Source: Candidatus Zipacnadia bacterium
GTDB taxonomy: Bacteria; Armatimonadota; Zipacnadia; Zipacnadales; UBA5352
Length of the DNA stretch: 64,000 bases
Assembly: GCA_029821735.1 (NCBI GenBank)
Contig: JALGSU010000021.1
Coordinates: 62,001 to 126,000 of the forward strand
Reading direction: 5' to 3'
Positions within the stretch are counted from its first letter, which is position 1, and the number at the start of each line of letters is the position of its first letter. The notes beneath the pieces are model-generated. The model searched no databases, was not told where the DNA came from, and saw nothing but the letters and a program-made list of their open reading frames with translations. This document shows positions 35,845 to 45,586 of this stretch, piece after piece. The translations under genes were made by a program, and so were the position numbers.

Positions 35845-37699
35845 ATGGAGCCGACGGCGATGCACGAAGAGAAGGGGACGGGTAATCGCAGACGCGCGCG
35901 TCTGGTACTCATCACCGCGGCGGCGGTGCTGGTAACGATTGTTGCGCGCTTCTGGCCAACCGTGACGCTGCTGGACCGAATGGAACTGCGCCTCGTGGAC
36001 TGGCGCTTTGCGCAGCGTGGCGTGCGAGCGCCGCATCCGGATGTTAGCATCGTGCACGTGGACGACGAGAGCATCAGGCAGATCGGGCGCTGGCCATGGC
36101 CGAGGCGGGAATTCGCGCAGGTCATTGACGCACTTGAGCAGGCGGGGGCGCGCGCGATTGCCTTCGACATATTCTTTGCCGACCCCGACACTAACCCCGG
36201 GGGCACACAGTCCGACGCCGACCTCGTAGCTGCCACCGCGCGCGCCGGTATTGTCTACCATGCGGCCTTTGGGCACGGGCCAGACCAGCAAGCCGATCCT
36301 GAGATCGTCGCGCAGCTCGCATCACACGGTTGGCAGGAAGCGAAGCTGGCGGGGGGCGGCGGCGCAAACTCCGTGGCCGGTCTCTACCAGCTTGGGAATG
36401 TCACCCCTCCTCTGCCGGAACTGATGTCGGCGTCGGCGGGCGTCGGCTTCGTCAATGTCGTCGATTCGGGCGACGGCGTCTTCCGGCACACCTTCCCCGT
36501 CGCCATGCTGGGCGAGGCAGCCTTCCCGTCGCTGGCGCTGGCCACCTGCGCGGCTCTGCTGGACGTTACCCCCGACCAGGTAACGATCGCGCCCGGACGT
36601 GGGGTGAAGCTTGGCGAGATGCGGACCATCCCGATCGACCGCGGCGGGCGTATGCTGATCGACTTTGCGGGCGGCGATCGCACCTACCCTTACACCTCGG
36701 TCGCCGAACTTCGCGAGATGATCTCCGACCCGGCGCTGATGAGGCAGCGTTTCGAGCACAAGATCGTTCTGGTCGCGGTGAGTGCGCCGGGTCTCTACGA
36801 TCTGCGTGCCAGTCCATTCAGCACGGTCTTCAATGGTGTGGAGACACAGGCGAACATCATCGCAAACATAATGGATGGGCGCTTTATGCGGCAGATGAAG
36901 GGCGAGCATACCGCACTGATCATCATCCTGAGCGGCTTCGGGTTGCGGCGCTTCCGCCCTGCGGGAGCACTGGCTTACGCGCTCGGACTGCTGCTGATCT
37001 ACAACTGGCTGTGCGTGGCGGCGTTCAATCGGTGGGGGCTGGTCATGGACATGTCAGCACCCAACCTGGTGTTCGTCATCAGCATCATCGGCATCCTGGC
37101 GTTGCGCCTGCTGCGGGAGGAGAGCGAACTCGGGCGGGTGCGCGCGACGCTGGGTAAGTTCGTGCCTGAGAGCATAGTGGACCGGGTGGTCGACGCAGAC
37201 CCCGAGAGTCTGCTCACCGGCCAGCGGCGCGTGGTGACGGTAGTCTTCGCCGACCTGCGGGGTTTCACGGGTGCCTCGGAAAACATGCCGCCAGAGGACG
37301 CCGTGGAGCTGCTCAACCGCGCCGGTGGAGCAGCACGACCACGCGCTGCGAGCCGTGCAGACTGCGGTGCACATGCAGCGGCGCATCAAAGCCAACGCGG
37401 CCGAATGGGATTTCCTCGGCATGCCGAACTTGGCGGCAGGGGTGGGGATTAGCACGGGAGAAGCGGTGGTAGGGTATGTCGGTACCGGCGAGCGGATGCA
37501 GTACACGGCCATTGGGTCGAACGTGAACCTGGCCTCGCGTCTGGAGGGACTGAACAAGGATCTCGACACCGACATCCTGATCAGCCAGTCGACATTGGAG
37601 TTGGTGGCCGACCAGATCGTGTCGGAGGCGGTGGGGCCGGTCGACGTGCGGGGGTTCATGGAGCCGGTGCAGATATACTCAGTGACTGATCTCAAGTGA
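35845..37699 (+). pseudogene. CHASE2-domain class III adenylate/guanylate cyclase, broken in the catalytic domain
   Basis: It has an N-terminal TM segment, a CHASE2 sensor (IVHVDDESIRQIGRWPW...), three TM segments near residues 355-425, then a class III cyclase domain opening VVTVVFADLRGFT (first metal Asp). After LLNR (base 37320) the frame shifts, and the conserved stretch of about 30 residues that carries the second metal Asp and substrate Lys is missing. The rest follows in another frame (EQHDHALRAVQTAVHMQ, GISTGEAVVGYVG, GSNVNLASRLE) to the stop at 37699. As it stands no cAMP can be made. The loss may be real decay or an assembly gap. Confidence 0.8.
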
Positions 37700-37750
37700 A
37701 CGGGCCGGGTTTAGTCGCCCGACCCGTCCGCACAATCCACGGGGCGGCTC

Positions 37751-38488
37751 TCAGTCACCGTGGCCCACGGCCGTAATGTAGACGACGACTTCGGCCCTGC
37801 CATCAAGCCCGATCAGTGATGCCACCTCGTTGTCGAGGTAGGCGCCGATGTTGCACGAAACCAGCCCGAGCGCCTGACACGCAAGCTGCAGTTGCCCGCC
37901 GATGTGTCCGGCGTCCAGATACAGATAGCGGTACGCGCGGTTCTGATACTTCCATGCCGAACGCGCAACGACCGCCCCCCACACGAAGACCGCGCCCGCG
38001 GTGGTCATCCACGTCTGCTCCAGGCACGCCTGCGCCAACTCGTCAGCGAAGTCGCCCTCGGTGAGCATGCCCAGCGAGTGCTCGCGGATCATGTAGTGAT
38101 GCACGCCCGCTGCGAGGCCCTCGACGTTCTGGGAGACCACATAAGTCTCGTTCGGGTAGAGCGCGCCCGCGGACGCTGCGGTGCGCAACTCGAAGCCCTC
38201 GACCTCGGCGTTGACGCCCTGCGTGGCCCACAATAGCTGCGATAGCTCCTCCATGGACATGGGAGCCGCGCCGAACTTGCGGCGCGATCGCCGGCCGCTG
38301 ACGGCCTCCCACAGCGACTGGCCGCCCTCGACGACGGGCTCGGGCAACTGCGTGGTCTCGAGGTATGAATCATACGTCTTGTAGGTTGACGGAGGCGTGG
38401 CCCACATGGCAGCCTGCGGCACTGCTCGGCCACGGACGTACTTGGTTGCCTCCTGGAAGTGCGGCCCAATGTTCTCTATGTTGTTCAT
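37751..38488 (-). CDS. SagB/ThcOx-type nitroreductase-fold oxidoreductase
   Basis: The 245-residue flavoprotein has the SagB-type features: an N-terminal SGRRSRRKFGAAPMSMEELSQLLWATQGV, then RTAASAGALYPNETYVVS (FMN binding), and a C-terminal LYLDAGHIGGQLQLACQALGLVSCNIGAY. SagB-type enzymes oxidise azoline rings to azoles in modified peptides, but stand-alone members occur in many genomes without peptide clusters. No cyclodehydratase (YcaO) or precursor is nearby, so the role is unknown. It converges on the cyclase gene. Confidence 0.85.
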   Translation of the reverse strand: MNNIENIGPHFQEATKYVRGRAVPQAAMWATPPSTYKTYDSYLETTQLPEPVVEGGQSLWEAVSGRRSRRKFGAAPMSMEELSQLLWATQGVNAEVEGFELRTAASAGALYPNETYVVSQNVEGLAAGVHHYMIREHSLGMLTEGDFADELAQACLEQTWMTTAGAVFVWGAVVARSAWKYQNRAYRYLYLDAGHIGGQLQLACQALGLVSCNIGAYLDNEVASLIGLDGRAEVVVYITAVGHGD

Positions 38489-38540
38489 GCCACCTCACCT
38501 GCAGTCGAGTGCCGTATGTGCACGACAGACGCCGGGATCG

Positions 38541-40787
38541 CTACTCACATTGAGAGTAGCCGCAGTCTCTGCAGACGTTGCAGCCACTGTCATGTACCAG
38601 CGTCCCGCCGCATTCTGGACACGCCCCCGCGTGACCGAAGGCTTTCCCATTGAAGTCAATGGCAAGCTGTTCGCCACCGGGGTTGAGGTAGTGCTCTATC
38701 GCTTTGGCTACCGCATCCGCACAGGAGAGAATCCTGCCGCCACCGGGCTCCCATGAGGGCATGTGACAACTGATACCCTTGAGCTGCCTGACGATGTCCT
38801 CTGGAGCAATGCCGCACCTGAAAGCCAGCGAGGTCAGCCGGGCGAGGGCTTCGGACTGCGCCGAGGCGCACCCGCCCACCTTGCCGATGGTGGCGAACAA
38901 CTCGAAGGGCCCCTGGTCGTCCTCATTGATAGTGACGTAGAGCTTGCCGCAGCCGGTGTTCATCGCGCGCGTGATGCCATGCACCACGTCGGGGCGGGCC
39001 CGCGGGCCGACCTCGGCTGGCTCGGGAGCACGCTTCGACTGCTCGGTCTTCCCGGTGGTGAGCACTTGGACGTCGCGGCTGCCGTCGCGGTATATGGTGA
39101 CGCCCTTGCAGTCAAGTTCCCACGCGAGACGGTAGACCCGCTCGACGTCCTCGACGCTCGCGTCATTGGCGAAGTTGACAGTCTTCGAGACCGCGTTGTC
39201 CGTGAAGCGCTGGAACGCGGCTTGGATGCGAATGTGCCACTCAGGCGTGACGTCATGCGCGGTGGGGAAGAGGCCGACCGCCTCGGGCGGGACGCCATGC
39301 ACCTCATGCAGCGAACCCTTGGCGGCGATCTCCTTCATCAACTCGGGCGTATAGTACCCACCCTCGCGAGCCAGGCGCTCGAAGATCGGGTGCACCTCGA
39401 GCAGTTCGTCCTTGTCCAGCACGTGCCTGGTATACACCACCGCGAAGAGAGGCTCGATGCCCGACGAACAGCCGCCGATCATTGAGATGGTACCGGTGGG
39501 GGCGATTGTGGTGGTAGTGGCGTTGCGCAGCGGCGGCAGACCTTCGGCTTGAAGCGCACTGCCCTCCCAGTTGGGGAAAGGCCCGCGCTCAACGGCCAAC
39601 TGCGCCGAGGCCTGACGTGCGTGGTCGCGCACGAAGCCCATGACCTCTTCGGCCATCTCCACGGCTCTCTCGCTGTTGTAGGGAATTCCCAGCAGTATGA
39701 GCAGATCGGCAAAGCCCATCACGCCCAGACCGATCTTGCGATTGGCCCGGGTCATCTGGGCTATTTCCTCGAGCGGGAACTCGTTCATGTCGATGACGTT
39801 GTCGAGGAAACGCACCGAGCTGTGCACGACCTTGCTCAGGCGCGCCCAGTCCACTGCCGGCTGGCCACCGGACGTGTCGATCATCTTCGCCAGATTGATC
39901 GAGCCAAGGTTGCACGACTCGAAAGGAAGCAGTGGCTGCTCACCACATGGGTTGGTTGACTCGACCTCACCGATATGGGGCGTGGGGTTGGCGTCGTTGA
40001 TGCGGTCGATGAAGATGACGCCCGGGTCGCCGCCCTCCCACGCAAGCTGGACCATGCGGTGGAAAGTCTTGGCTGCGTCCAGACGCTTGACCTCGTCGCC
40101 CGTGCGAGGATTGATCAGCGCGAACTGCTCGCCCGCATAGACCGCGTCCATGAACTCGCGAGTGATCGCCACGGACAGGTTGAAGTTCGTCAGCACCGAG
40201 TGGTCGGTCTTCGCTTCGATGAAATCCTCTACGTTCGGGTGATCGATGCGCAGGACCGCCATGTTGGCGCCTCGTCGCACACCGCCCTGCTTAATCGCTT
40301 CGGTGGCTGCATCGAAGACCTTCATGAAGGAGATCGGGCCGCTGGAGACACCCCGGGTGGAACTGACACTGTCATTGGCGGGGCGCAGGCGTGAGAACGA
40401 GAAGCCGGTGCCGCCGCCGCTTTTGTGGATGAGCGCGGTGTTCTTTACCGCCTCGAAGATGCTCGACATTGAGTCCTCGATGGGGAGGACGAAGCAAGCC
40501 GAGAGTTGCTGGAACTCGCGGCCCGCATTCATGAGCGTGGGGGAGTTGGGCATGAACGCCCCGCCTGTCATCAGGCGGAAGAACTCCTCGGTGCGCTCGG
40601 CCACCTGCTCTTGCGTCGCACCGTGCTGCGCGTCAGCGGACGCTATGTTGCCCGCGACGCGGCGGAACATTTCCGCAGGCTCTTCGACGACATTGCCTTG
40701 CGGGTCTTTGCGCAGATACCGACGCTCGAGGACGGTGATTGCGTTCTCCGAGAGGCTGAGACCTGAATCGAAGGAGTGCGTGGACAT
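38541..40787 (-). CDS. nrdJ: Adenosylcobalamin-dependent ribonucleotide reductase (class II)
   Basis: The 748-residue enzyme reduces ribonucleotides to deoxyribonucleotides for DNA synthesis without oxygen need, with a cobalamin-derived radical. Seen in the sequence: SACFVLPIEDSM, the substrate-loop NPCGEQPLLPFESCNLGSINL with redox Cys, and a C-terminal zinc-finger-like CPECGGTLVHDSGCNVCRDCGYSQCE, a class II tail that carries the shuttle cysteines. Length and motifs match vitamin B12-dependent NrdJ. It has its own leader and promoter (about 40940-40967). There is no cobalamin riboswitch in the leader. No other ribonucleotide reductase is present in the window. Confidence 0.95.
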   Translation of the reverse strand: MSTHSFDSGLSLSENAITVLERRYLRKDPQGNVVEEPAEMFRRVAGNIASADAQHGATQEQVAERTEEFFRLMTGGAFMPNSPTLMNAGREFQQLSACFVLPIEDSMSSIFEAVKNTALIHKSGGGTGFSFSRLRPANDSVSSTRGVSSGPISFMKVFDAATEAIKQGGVRRGANMAVLRIDHPNVEDFIEAKTDHSVLTNFNLSVAITREFMDAVYAGEQFALINPRTGDEVKRLDAAKTFHRMVQLAWEGGDPGVIFIDRINDANPTPHIGEVESTNPCGEQPLLPFESCNLGSINLAKMIDTSGGQPAVDWARLSKVVHSSVRFLDNVIDMNEFPLEEIAQMTRANRKIGLGVMGFADLLILLGIPYNSERAVEMAEEVMGFVRDHARQASAQLAVERGPFPNWEGSALQAEGLPPLRNATTTTIAPTGTISMIGGCSSGIEPLFAVVYTRHVLDKDELLEVHPIFERLAREGGYYTPELMKEIAAKGSLHEVHGVPPEAVGLFPTAHDVTPEWHIRIQAAFQRFTDNAVSKTVNFANDASVEDVERVYRLAWELDCKGVTIYRDGSRDVQVLTTGKTEQSKRAPEPAEVGPRARPDVVHGITRAMNTGCGKLYVTINEDDQGPFELFATIGKVGGCASAQSEALARLTSLAFRCGIAPEDIVRQLKGISCHMPSWEPGGGRILSCADAVAKAIEHYLNPGGEQLAIDFNGKAFGHAGACPECGGTLVHDSGCNVCRDCGYSQCE

Positions 40788-40855
40788 TGTTGTCCCACCC
40801 TACTTGCCTTTATTGCCGCTACCAAGCTGCATGATCTGGCACAAGGGGAGACAGC

Positions 40856-40879
40856 AAAGGCCAGCCCCGTTGGCTGGCC
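40856..40879 (-). terminator. Terminator-like hairpin in the nrdJ leader
   Basis: ggccagcc/ggctggcc (8 bp, loop of 5) is followed on the minus strand by ttt. It sits between the predicted nrdJ promoter and its ATG, about 70 bases before the start codon. Confidence 0.5.
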
Positions 40880-40939
40880 ATCTAGTGCGATGTAGTAGTA
40901 TGGCGAAGTTTGCCGCCCCAAAGCTGTGTGTCTCTGCAC

Positions 40940-40967
40940 AATACAGTACCCGCGCAGCCCGAGTCAA
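40940..40967 (-). promoter_or_regulatory. Predicted nrdJ promoter
   Basis: On the minus strand, -35 TTGACT (40967-40962) and -10-like TGTATT (40945-40940) are spaced by 16 bases; an alternative -10 is TATTGT. Transcription would give a leader of about 145 bases to the nrdJ ATG. The -10 match is weak. Confidence 0.5.
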
Positions 40968-41031
40968 GAGGATTCTGAAAAGGGGTGTAGAGGGCCCCGA
41001 AACGCTCTGCCAGCGGGCGCGTGCAAGCACG

Positions 41032-41065
41032 AAAAAGGCCCCGGCCAGCAACTGCCGGGGCCTTT
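41032..41065 (-). terminator. Rho-independent terminator after gyrA
   Basis: A 12-bp stem (aaaggccccggc/gccggggccttt) with an 8-base loop is followed by a five-T run on the minus strand, 22 bases past the gyrA stop. Confidence 0.9.
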
Positions 41066-41086
41066 GGTTGGCGTCAATGAGAGGGC

Positions 41087-43570
41087 CTAACCCTCACCGG
41101 TGTTTCCTGTGCTGGCTGCCTCGCGCACGACCTTCGTGACCGCGCGCAGCACCGCTCCCTCGTCGGGCGATACGATCTTCACGCCCTGTGCGTTCCGCCC
41201 GGTTTGTCGGATCTTCCCGACGGGCATGCGGATGAGGACGCCCGCGGAGGTGATGCACATGATCTCGTCGTCATCCTCCACTACTTGGACACCGACCACC
41301 GGTCCGTTGCGGTCGGTAACCTTGAGGGTCAGCACCCCCTGCGTGTTGCGGCCCTTGGCGGGGTAATCGCTCAGCGGCGTGCGCTTGCCGAGACCCTTCT
41401 GGGAGACCGTGAGCAGGTCGCGTTCATCCTTCTTGTCGACCGCAACCGCGCCTACCAGTTCGTCGCCCTTGCGCAGCTTGATACCGAATACGCCCCTGGC
41501 CGTGCGGCCCATGGAGCGTACCGCGGCCTCATCAAAGCGCGCCGCCTTGCCCATCTTGGTGGCGAGCATGATGTCCTTGGTGCCATCAGTGCACATCACC
41601 CAGCGCAATTCGTCGCCCTCCTCCAGGCTGATGGCGTTGAGGCCCTTGGAGCGCAGGATGGTGTCGTATTCGGTCAGGTCCGTCTTCTTTACGTAGCCGT
41701 TCTTGGTAATCATGAAGAGGAAGCCGCCCTGATCGTAGCTGCGTATGGGCAGCCATGCGGTGATCTTCTCGCCATCCACGAGCGGCACGATGTTGGTGAG
41801 GGGCAGACCGCGCGCCTGACGGCTGGCGGACGGCGCCTGGTAGGCCTTGGCGCGATATATCTTGCCTGTGTTCGTAAAGAAGAGGATCAGGTGATGGGTT
41901 GTGGCGACAAAGAGGTCCTGAACGTTGTCCTCCTCTTTCTTGGTGAGCGCCACGATCCCACGCCCGCCTCGGTTCTGCACCCGGTAGGTGTCGACCGGCA
42001 TGCGCTTGATGTAGCCGTCGCGGGTGATGGTGATCGCCATGTCCTCGGTGGCGATCAGGTCTTCCGTGTCAATGTCCTCGGCCTCGGAAGCGAGGATGCG
42101 AGTGCGGCGCTCGTCGCCGTGAGCCTTGACGAGAGCCTTGAGTTCGCGCTTGATGACCTTGGTCTTCTCGTCCTCTGAGCCCAGGATCCGATTGTAGCCG
42201 GCGATGGCCTCCTGCAGAGCCTTGTACTCCGCCTGCAGGTCTTCAAGCGAGAGGCGCGTGAGCTGGCTCAGGCGCATGTCGAGGATCGCGTCCGTCTGGC
42301 GCTCGGAGAAATCGAACTTCTCCATCAGCCCGGCGCGTGCCTCGCCACGGTTGGCGCTGCCGCGAATGAGCGCGATGATTTCGTCGATGATGTCCAGCGC
42401 CCGCAGCAGGCCCTCCACGATGTGGGCCCGTGCCTCGGCCTGTTTGAGCAGATACTGGGTGCGGCGGGTGATGACCTCGCGCCGGTGCTTGAGGAACTCC
42501 GCGAGCAGATCCTTGATGGTGCACTGCTTCGGGATCAGCGAGTCGCCGCTCTTAACCAGACCGAGCAGGTTCGCGTTGAACTTGGTCCGCATGTTGGTCT
42601 GCTTGTAGAGGTTGTTGAGGACCACGTCGGCGTTGGCGTCACGCTTGATCTCGATCACAATGCGCATGCCGTTGCGGTCGGACTCGTCACCGACGTCGCT
42701 GATGTCAGCGATCTTCCCGTCGTTGACGAGGTCCGCGATCTGCTTGATCAGATTGCCCTTGGCAACCTGGTAGGGAAGCTCGGTGACAATGATTGCCTCG
42801 CGGCCGCGGGCGAGCGGCTCGACGACCGCGCGCGCCTGCATCGTTACGGAGCCCTTGCCCTTGGTGAAGTAGTCCTTGATGCCCTTCATGCCGAGGATGA
42901 GGGCGCCAGTGGGAAAGTCGGGGCCCTTCATCGTCCTCATCAGGTCTCTCGGCTCGAGTTTGGGATTGTCCAGCAGCTCAATGGCCGCCTCGATCGTCTC
43001 GCCGAGGTGGTGGGGCGGCATGTTCGTGGCGTACCCAACCGCGATGCCGGACACGCCGTTGCACAGCAGGTTGGGGAAGCCGCCGGGCAGCACTTCGGGC
43101 TCCTTGGAGCGCTCGTCGTAGTTGGGCTGCCAGTCGACGGTCTCCTTCTCGAGGTCCTCGAGCATGGCCATCGCGATGGGGGACAGGCGCGCCTCGGTAT
43201 AACGTGCGGCACCGGGCGGGTCACCGTCGACCGAGCCGAAGTTGCCCTGCGGGTCGATCAGCGGGTAGCGCAGTGAGAAGTCCTGGGCCATGCGCACCAG
43301 AGTCTGGTAAAGCGCCAGGTCACCGTGCGGATGGTAGGTCTTCATAGTCTCACCGACGATGGCCGCGCACTTGACGTGGGCGCGGTCGGGGGTGAGACCG
43401 TCGTCGCTCATGGCCAGCAGCACGCGGCGCTGGGAAGGCTTGAGACCGTCACGAACGTCGGGCAGTGCCCGCGCGACGATGACGCTGAGCGCAAACTGCA
43501 TGAACGAGTCTTCCATCTCCGTGTGAAGGGGGACGGACACGATTCCTTCTGTACCGTTCTCTTCTGCCAT
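41087..43570 (-). CDS. gyrA: DNA gyrase subunit A
   Basis: The 827-residue subunit breaks and rejoins DNA with the catalytic Tyr124 (AARYTEARL). The N-terminal winged-helix domain (HPHGDLALYQTLVRMAQ), the tower and a C-terminal beta-pinwheel with QNRGGRGIVALT, a GyrA-box, are all present; the box is what distinguishes gyrase from ParC. The sites equivalent to E. coli Ser83 and Asp87 are Leu85 and Gln89. It lies 45 bases downstream of gyrB and ends in a strong terminator. Confidence 0.97.
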   Translation of the reverse strand: MAEENGTEGIVSVPLHTEMEDSFMQFALSVIVARALPDVRDGLKPSQRRVLLAMSDDGLTPDRAHVKCAAIVGETMKTYHPHGDLALYQTLVRMAQDFSLRYPLIDPQGNFGSVDGDPPGAARYTEARLSPIAMAMLEDLEKETVDWQPNYDERSKEPEVLPGGFPNLLCNGVSGIAVGYATNMPPHHLGETIEAAIELLDNPKLEPRDLMRTMKGPDFPTGALILGMKGIKDYFTKGKGSVTMQARAVVEPLARGREAIIVTELPYQVAKGNLIKQIADLVNDGKIADISDVGDESDRNGMRIVIEIKRDANADVVLNNLYKQTNMRTKFNANLLGLVKSGDSLIPKQCTIKDLLAEFLKHRREVITRRTQYLLKQAEARAHIVEGLLRALDIIDEIIALIRGSANRGEARAGLMEKFDFSERQTDAILDMRLSQLTRLSLEDLQAEYKALQEAIAGYNRILGSEDEKTKVIKRELKALVKAHGDERRTRILASEAEDIDTEDLIATEDMAITITRDGYIKRMPVDTYRVQNRGGRGIVALTKKEEDNVQDLFVATTHHLILFFTNTGKIYRAKAYQAPSASRQARGLPLTNIVPLVDGEKITAWLPIRSYDQGGFLFMITKNGYVKKTDLTEYDTILRSKGLNAISLEEGDELRWVMCTDGTKDIMLATKMGKAARFDEAAVRSMGRTARGVFGIKLRKGDELVGAVAVDKKDERDLLTVSQKGLGKRTPLSDYPAKGRNTQGVLTLKVTDRNGPVVGVQVVEDDDEIMCITSAGVLIRMPVGKIRQTGRNAQGVKIVSPDEGAVLRAVTKVVREAASTGNTGEG

Positions 43571-43615
43571 CAGTTGCTCCTCGATTATTATTGGGCGGGC
43601 AGGTGCGGGGGAGGA

Positions 43616-45586
43616 CTATGCCCACAGGTCAAGGTCTTTGACGGATCGCGCGTGAGCGGCGATGAAGTCCCGCCGCGGCTCGACGTTCGAACCCATGAGC
43701 GTGGAGATGATGCGATCGGCCTCCACCGCATCGTCTATGTTGACCCTGCGCAGCACGCGGTCCTCAGGGTCCATAGTAGTGTCGGCCAGGTCATGGGCGT
43801 CCATCTCGGACAGACCCTTAAAGTAGTTCACCGTCAGGCGCCGGTTGCCGACCTTCTTGCGGAAGGCCGCGAGCTCAGCGTCATCGAGCGCGTAGTGCGT
43901 CTCCTTGCCCATCTTCATCCGATACAGCGGCGGCTGGGCGATATACAGATGGCCCTCGAGAATCAGCGGCTGCATGTAGCGGTAGAAGAAGGTGAGGATC
44001 AGCGTGCGGATATGCGAGCCATCCACGTCCGCGTCGGCGAGGATGATAATCTTGTCATATCGCAGTTTGCTGAGGTCGAACTTGCTCGACGACTCGCCAT
44101 TCTGGCCCTCGCTGCTCTCGCTGCCATCGCCGTTGCCATTACCGTTCAGGTTGAAGCCAGCTCCCAGAGCAGTGATCATCCCCTGGATTTCCTCGTTGTC
44201 GAGGATCCGGTCGAGGCGGTTCTTCTCGACGTTGATGATCACACCGCGTAGCGGCAGAATCGCCTGGTAACGGGCATCCCGAGCCTGCTTGGCGTTGCCA
44301 CCGGCCGAGTCACCCTCAACGATGAACAGCTCGCACTCCTCCGGATCGCGGGAGGCGCAGTCGGCGAGCTTGCCGGGCAGCCCGCCGGTGGACAGAGCAG
44401 TCTTGCGCGTGGCTGCCGCGGCCTTGCGGGCCGCGTCGTTAGCGCGGGCGGCTGTGACCACGTTGTTGATGATGCGCTTGGCGACACGCGGGTTCTCGGC
44501 GAAGAAGTCGGTCAGGCACTCGTAGACGATAGAGCTGACCTCGCCCTCGACCTCCGAGTTGCCCAGCTTGGTCTTGGTCTGGCCCTCGAACTGGGGCTCC
44601 ATGACCTTCAGATTGATGATGGCCGTCATGCCCTCGCGGACCTCGTCGCCGGTGAAGTTGCGTTCCTTCTCCTTGCGCAGGCCGTTGGCGAAAGCATATT
44701 GGTTGATCACACGAGTAACGGCTGTCTTGAAGCCGGACATGTGCGTGCCGCCCTCAAGAGTGTGGATCGCGTTCACGTAGGAGAGAATGTTCTCGTGGAT
44801 GCCACCGTGATACTGGATGGCGATCTCCACCTGGGTCTCTGCCTGGGCGCGGGAGAAATGGATGGGCTTGTGGCTGACGTCCTTGCCCTCGTTCAGGTGG
44901 CCGACATACTCGACGATGCCGCCCTTGTGCTGGAAGATCTCTTCCTGCTCTTTGCCCTCGCGCTCGTCGGTGAACGTGATCTTCACGCCCGCAGCAAGGT
45001 ACGAAAGCTCGCGCAGACGCTTGGCGATCGTTTCGAAATCGAACTCACTGACCGAGAAGATCTCCGGGTCGGGCTGGAAGCTGATCGTGGTACCGGTGGA
45101 CTTGACCTTGCCGGAACTCACGAGCTTGCCGACAGGCGTGCCGCGCTCGAAGCGCTGGTTGTGCTTCTTGCCGTCGCGCCAGACCTCGACCTCGAGCCAC
45201 TCGCTCAGAGCGTTGGTGCATGACACACCGACGCCGTGCAAGCCCCCGGAGACTTTGTAGGACGACGAGTCGAACTTGCCGCCGGCGTGGAGCATGGTGA
45301 GGACGACCTCGACTGCAGGACGCTTCTCGGTGGGATGCATGTCCACCGGGATGCCGCTGCCGTTGTCGCGGACGCTCACCGAGTTGCCCTCGTGAATTGT
45401 GACCCAGATCTCATCGCAGGCCTCCGCAAAGACCTCGTCGATACTGTTGTCGACGACCTCGTAGACGATGTGGTGCAGGCCGCGTTCCCCGGTTGAGCCG
45501 ATGTACATCGCGGGGCGCCGCTGGACTGCTTCGAGGCCCTTCATAACCTGGATGGATTTGGCCGTGTAGTCTCTCTTTTTCGCCAT
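43616..45586 (-). CDS. gyrB: DNA gyrase subunit B
   Basis: The 656-residue ATPase subunit has an N-terminal GHKL domain ([35 protein letters not shown]), a transducer domain, and the TOPRIM motifs EGDSAGG and [12 protein letters not shown] low-complexity Gly/Asn/Ser/Glu insert of about 20 residues lies just before the DADVDG segment, in the TOPRIM region. The C-terminus ends DLDLWA. SD aaggag is 10 bases before the ATG, with a strong promoter about 330 bases upstream. gyrB and gyrA form an operon. Confidence 0.97.
   Translation of the reverse strand: MAKKRDYTAKSIQVMKGLEAVQRRPAMYIGSTGERGLHHIVYEVVDNSIDEVFAEACDEIWVTIHEGNSVSVRDNGSGIPVDMHPTEKRPAVEVVLTMLHAGGKFDSSSYKVSGGLHGVGVSCTNALSEWLEVEVWRDGKKHNQRFERGTPVGKLVSSGKVKSTGTTISFQPDPEIFSVSEFDFETIAKRLRELSYLAAGVKITFTDEREGKEQEEIFQHKGGIVEYVGHLNEGKDVSHKPIHFSRAQAETQVEIAIQYHGGIHENILSYVNAIHTLEGGTHMSGFKTAVTRVINQYAFANGLRKEKERNFTGDEVREGMTAIINLKVMEPQFEGQTKTKLGNSEVEGEVSSIVYECLTDFFAENPRVAKRIINNVVTAARANDAARKAAAATRKTALSTGGLPGKLADCASRDPEECELFIVEGDSAGGNAKQARDARYQAILPLRGVIINVEKNRLDRILDNEEIQGMITALGAGFNLNGNGNGDGSESSEGQNGESSSKFDLSKLRYDKIIILADADVDGSHIRTLILTFFYRYMQPLILEGHLYIAQPPLYRMKMGKETHYALDDAELAAFRKKVGNRRLTVNYFKGLSEMDAHDLADTTMDPEDRVLRRVNIDDAVEADRIISTLMGSNVEPRRDFIAAHARSVKDLDLWA

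Noticed and set aside
35845..37699. Programmed frameshift in the CHASE2 cyclase
   Set aside because: A conserved stretch of about 30 residues is missing at the junction, so a frame change alone could not restore a complete enzyme.
40788..41030. Cobalamin riboswitch in front of nrdJ
   Set aside because: No B12-box-like consensus was found and the leader of about 145 bases is too short for the usual element.
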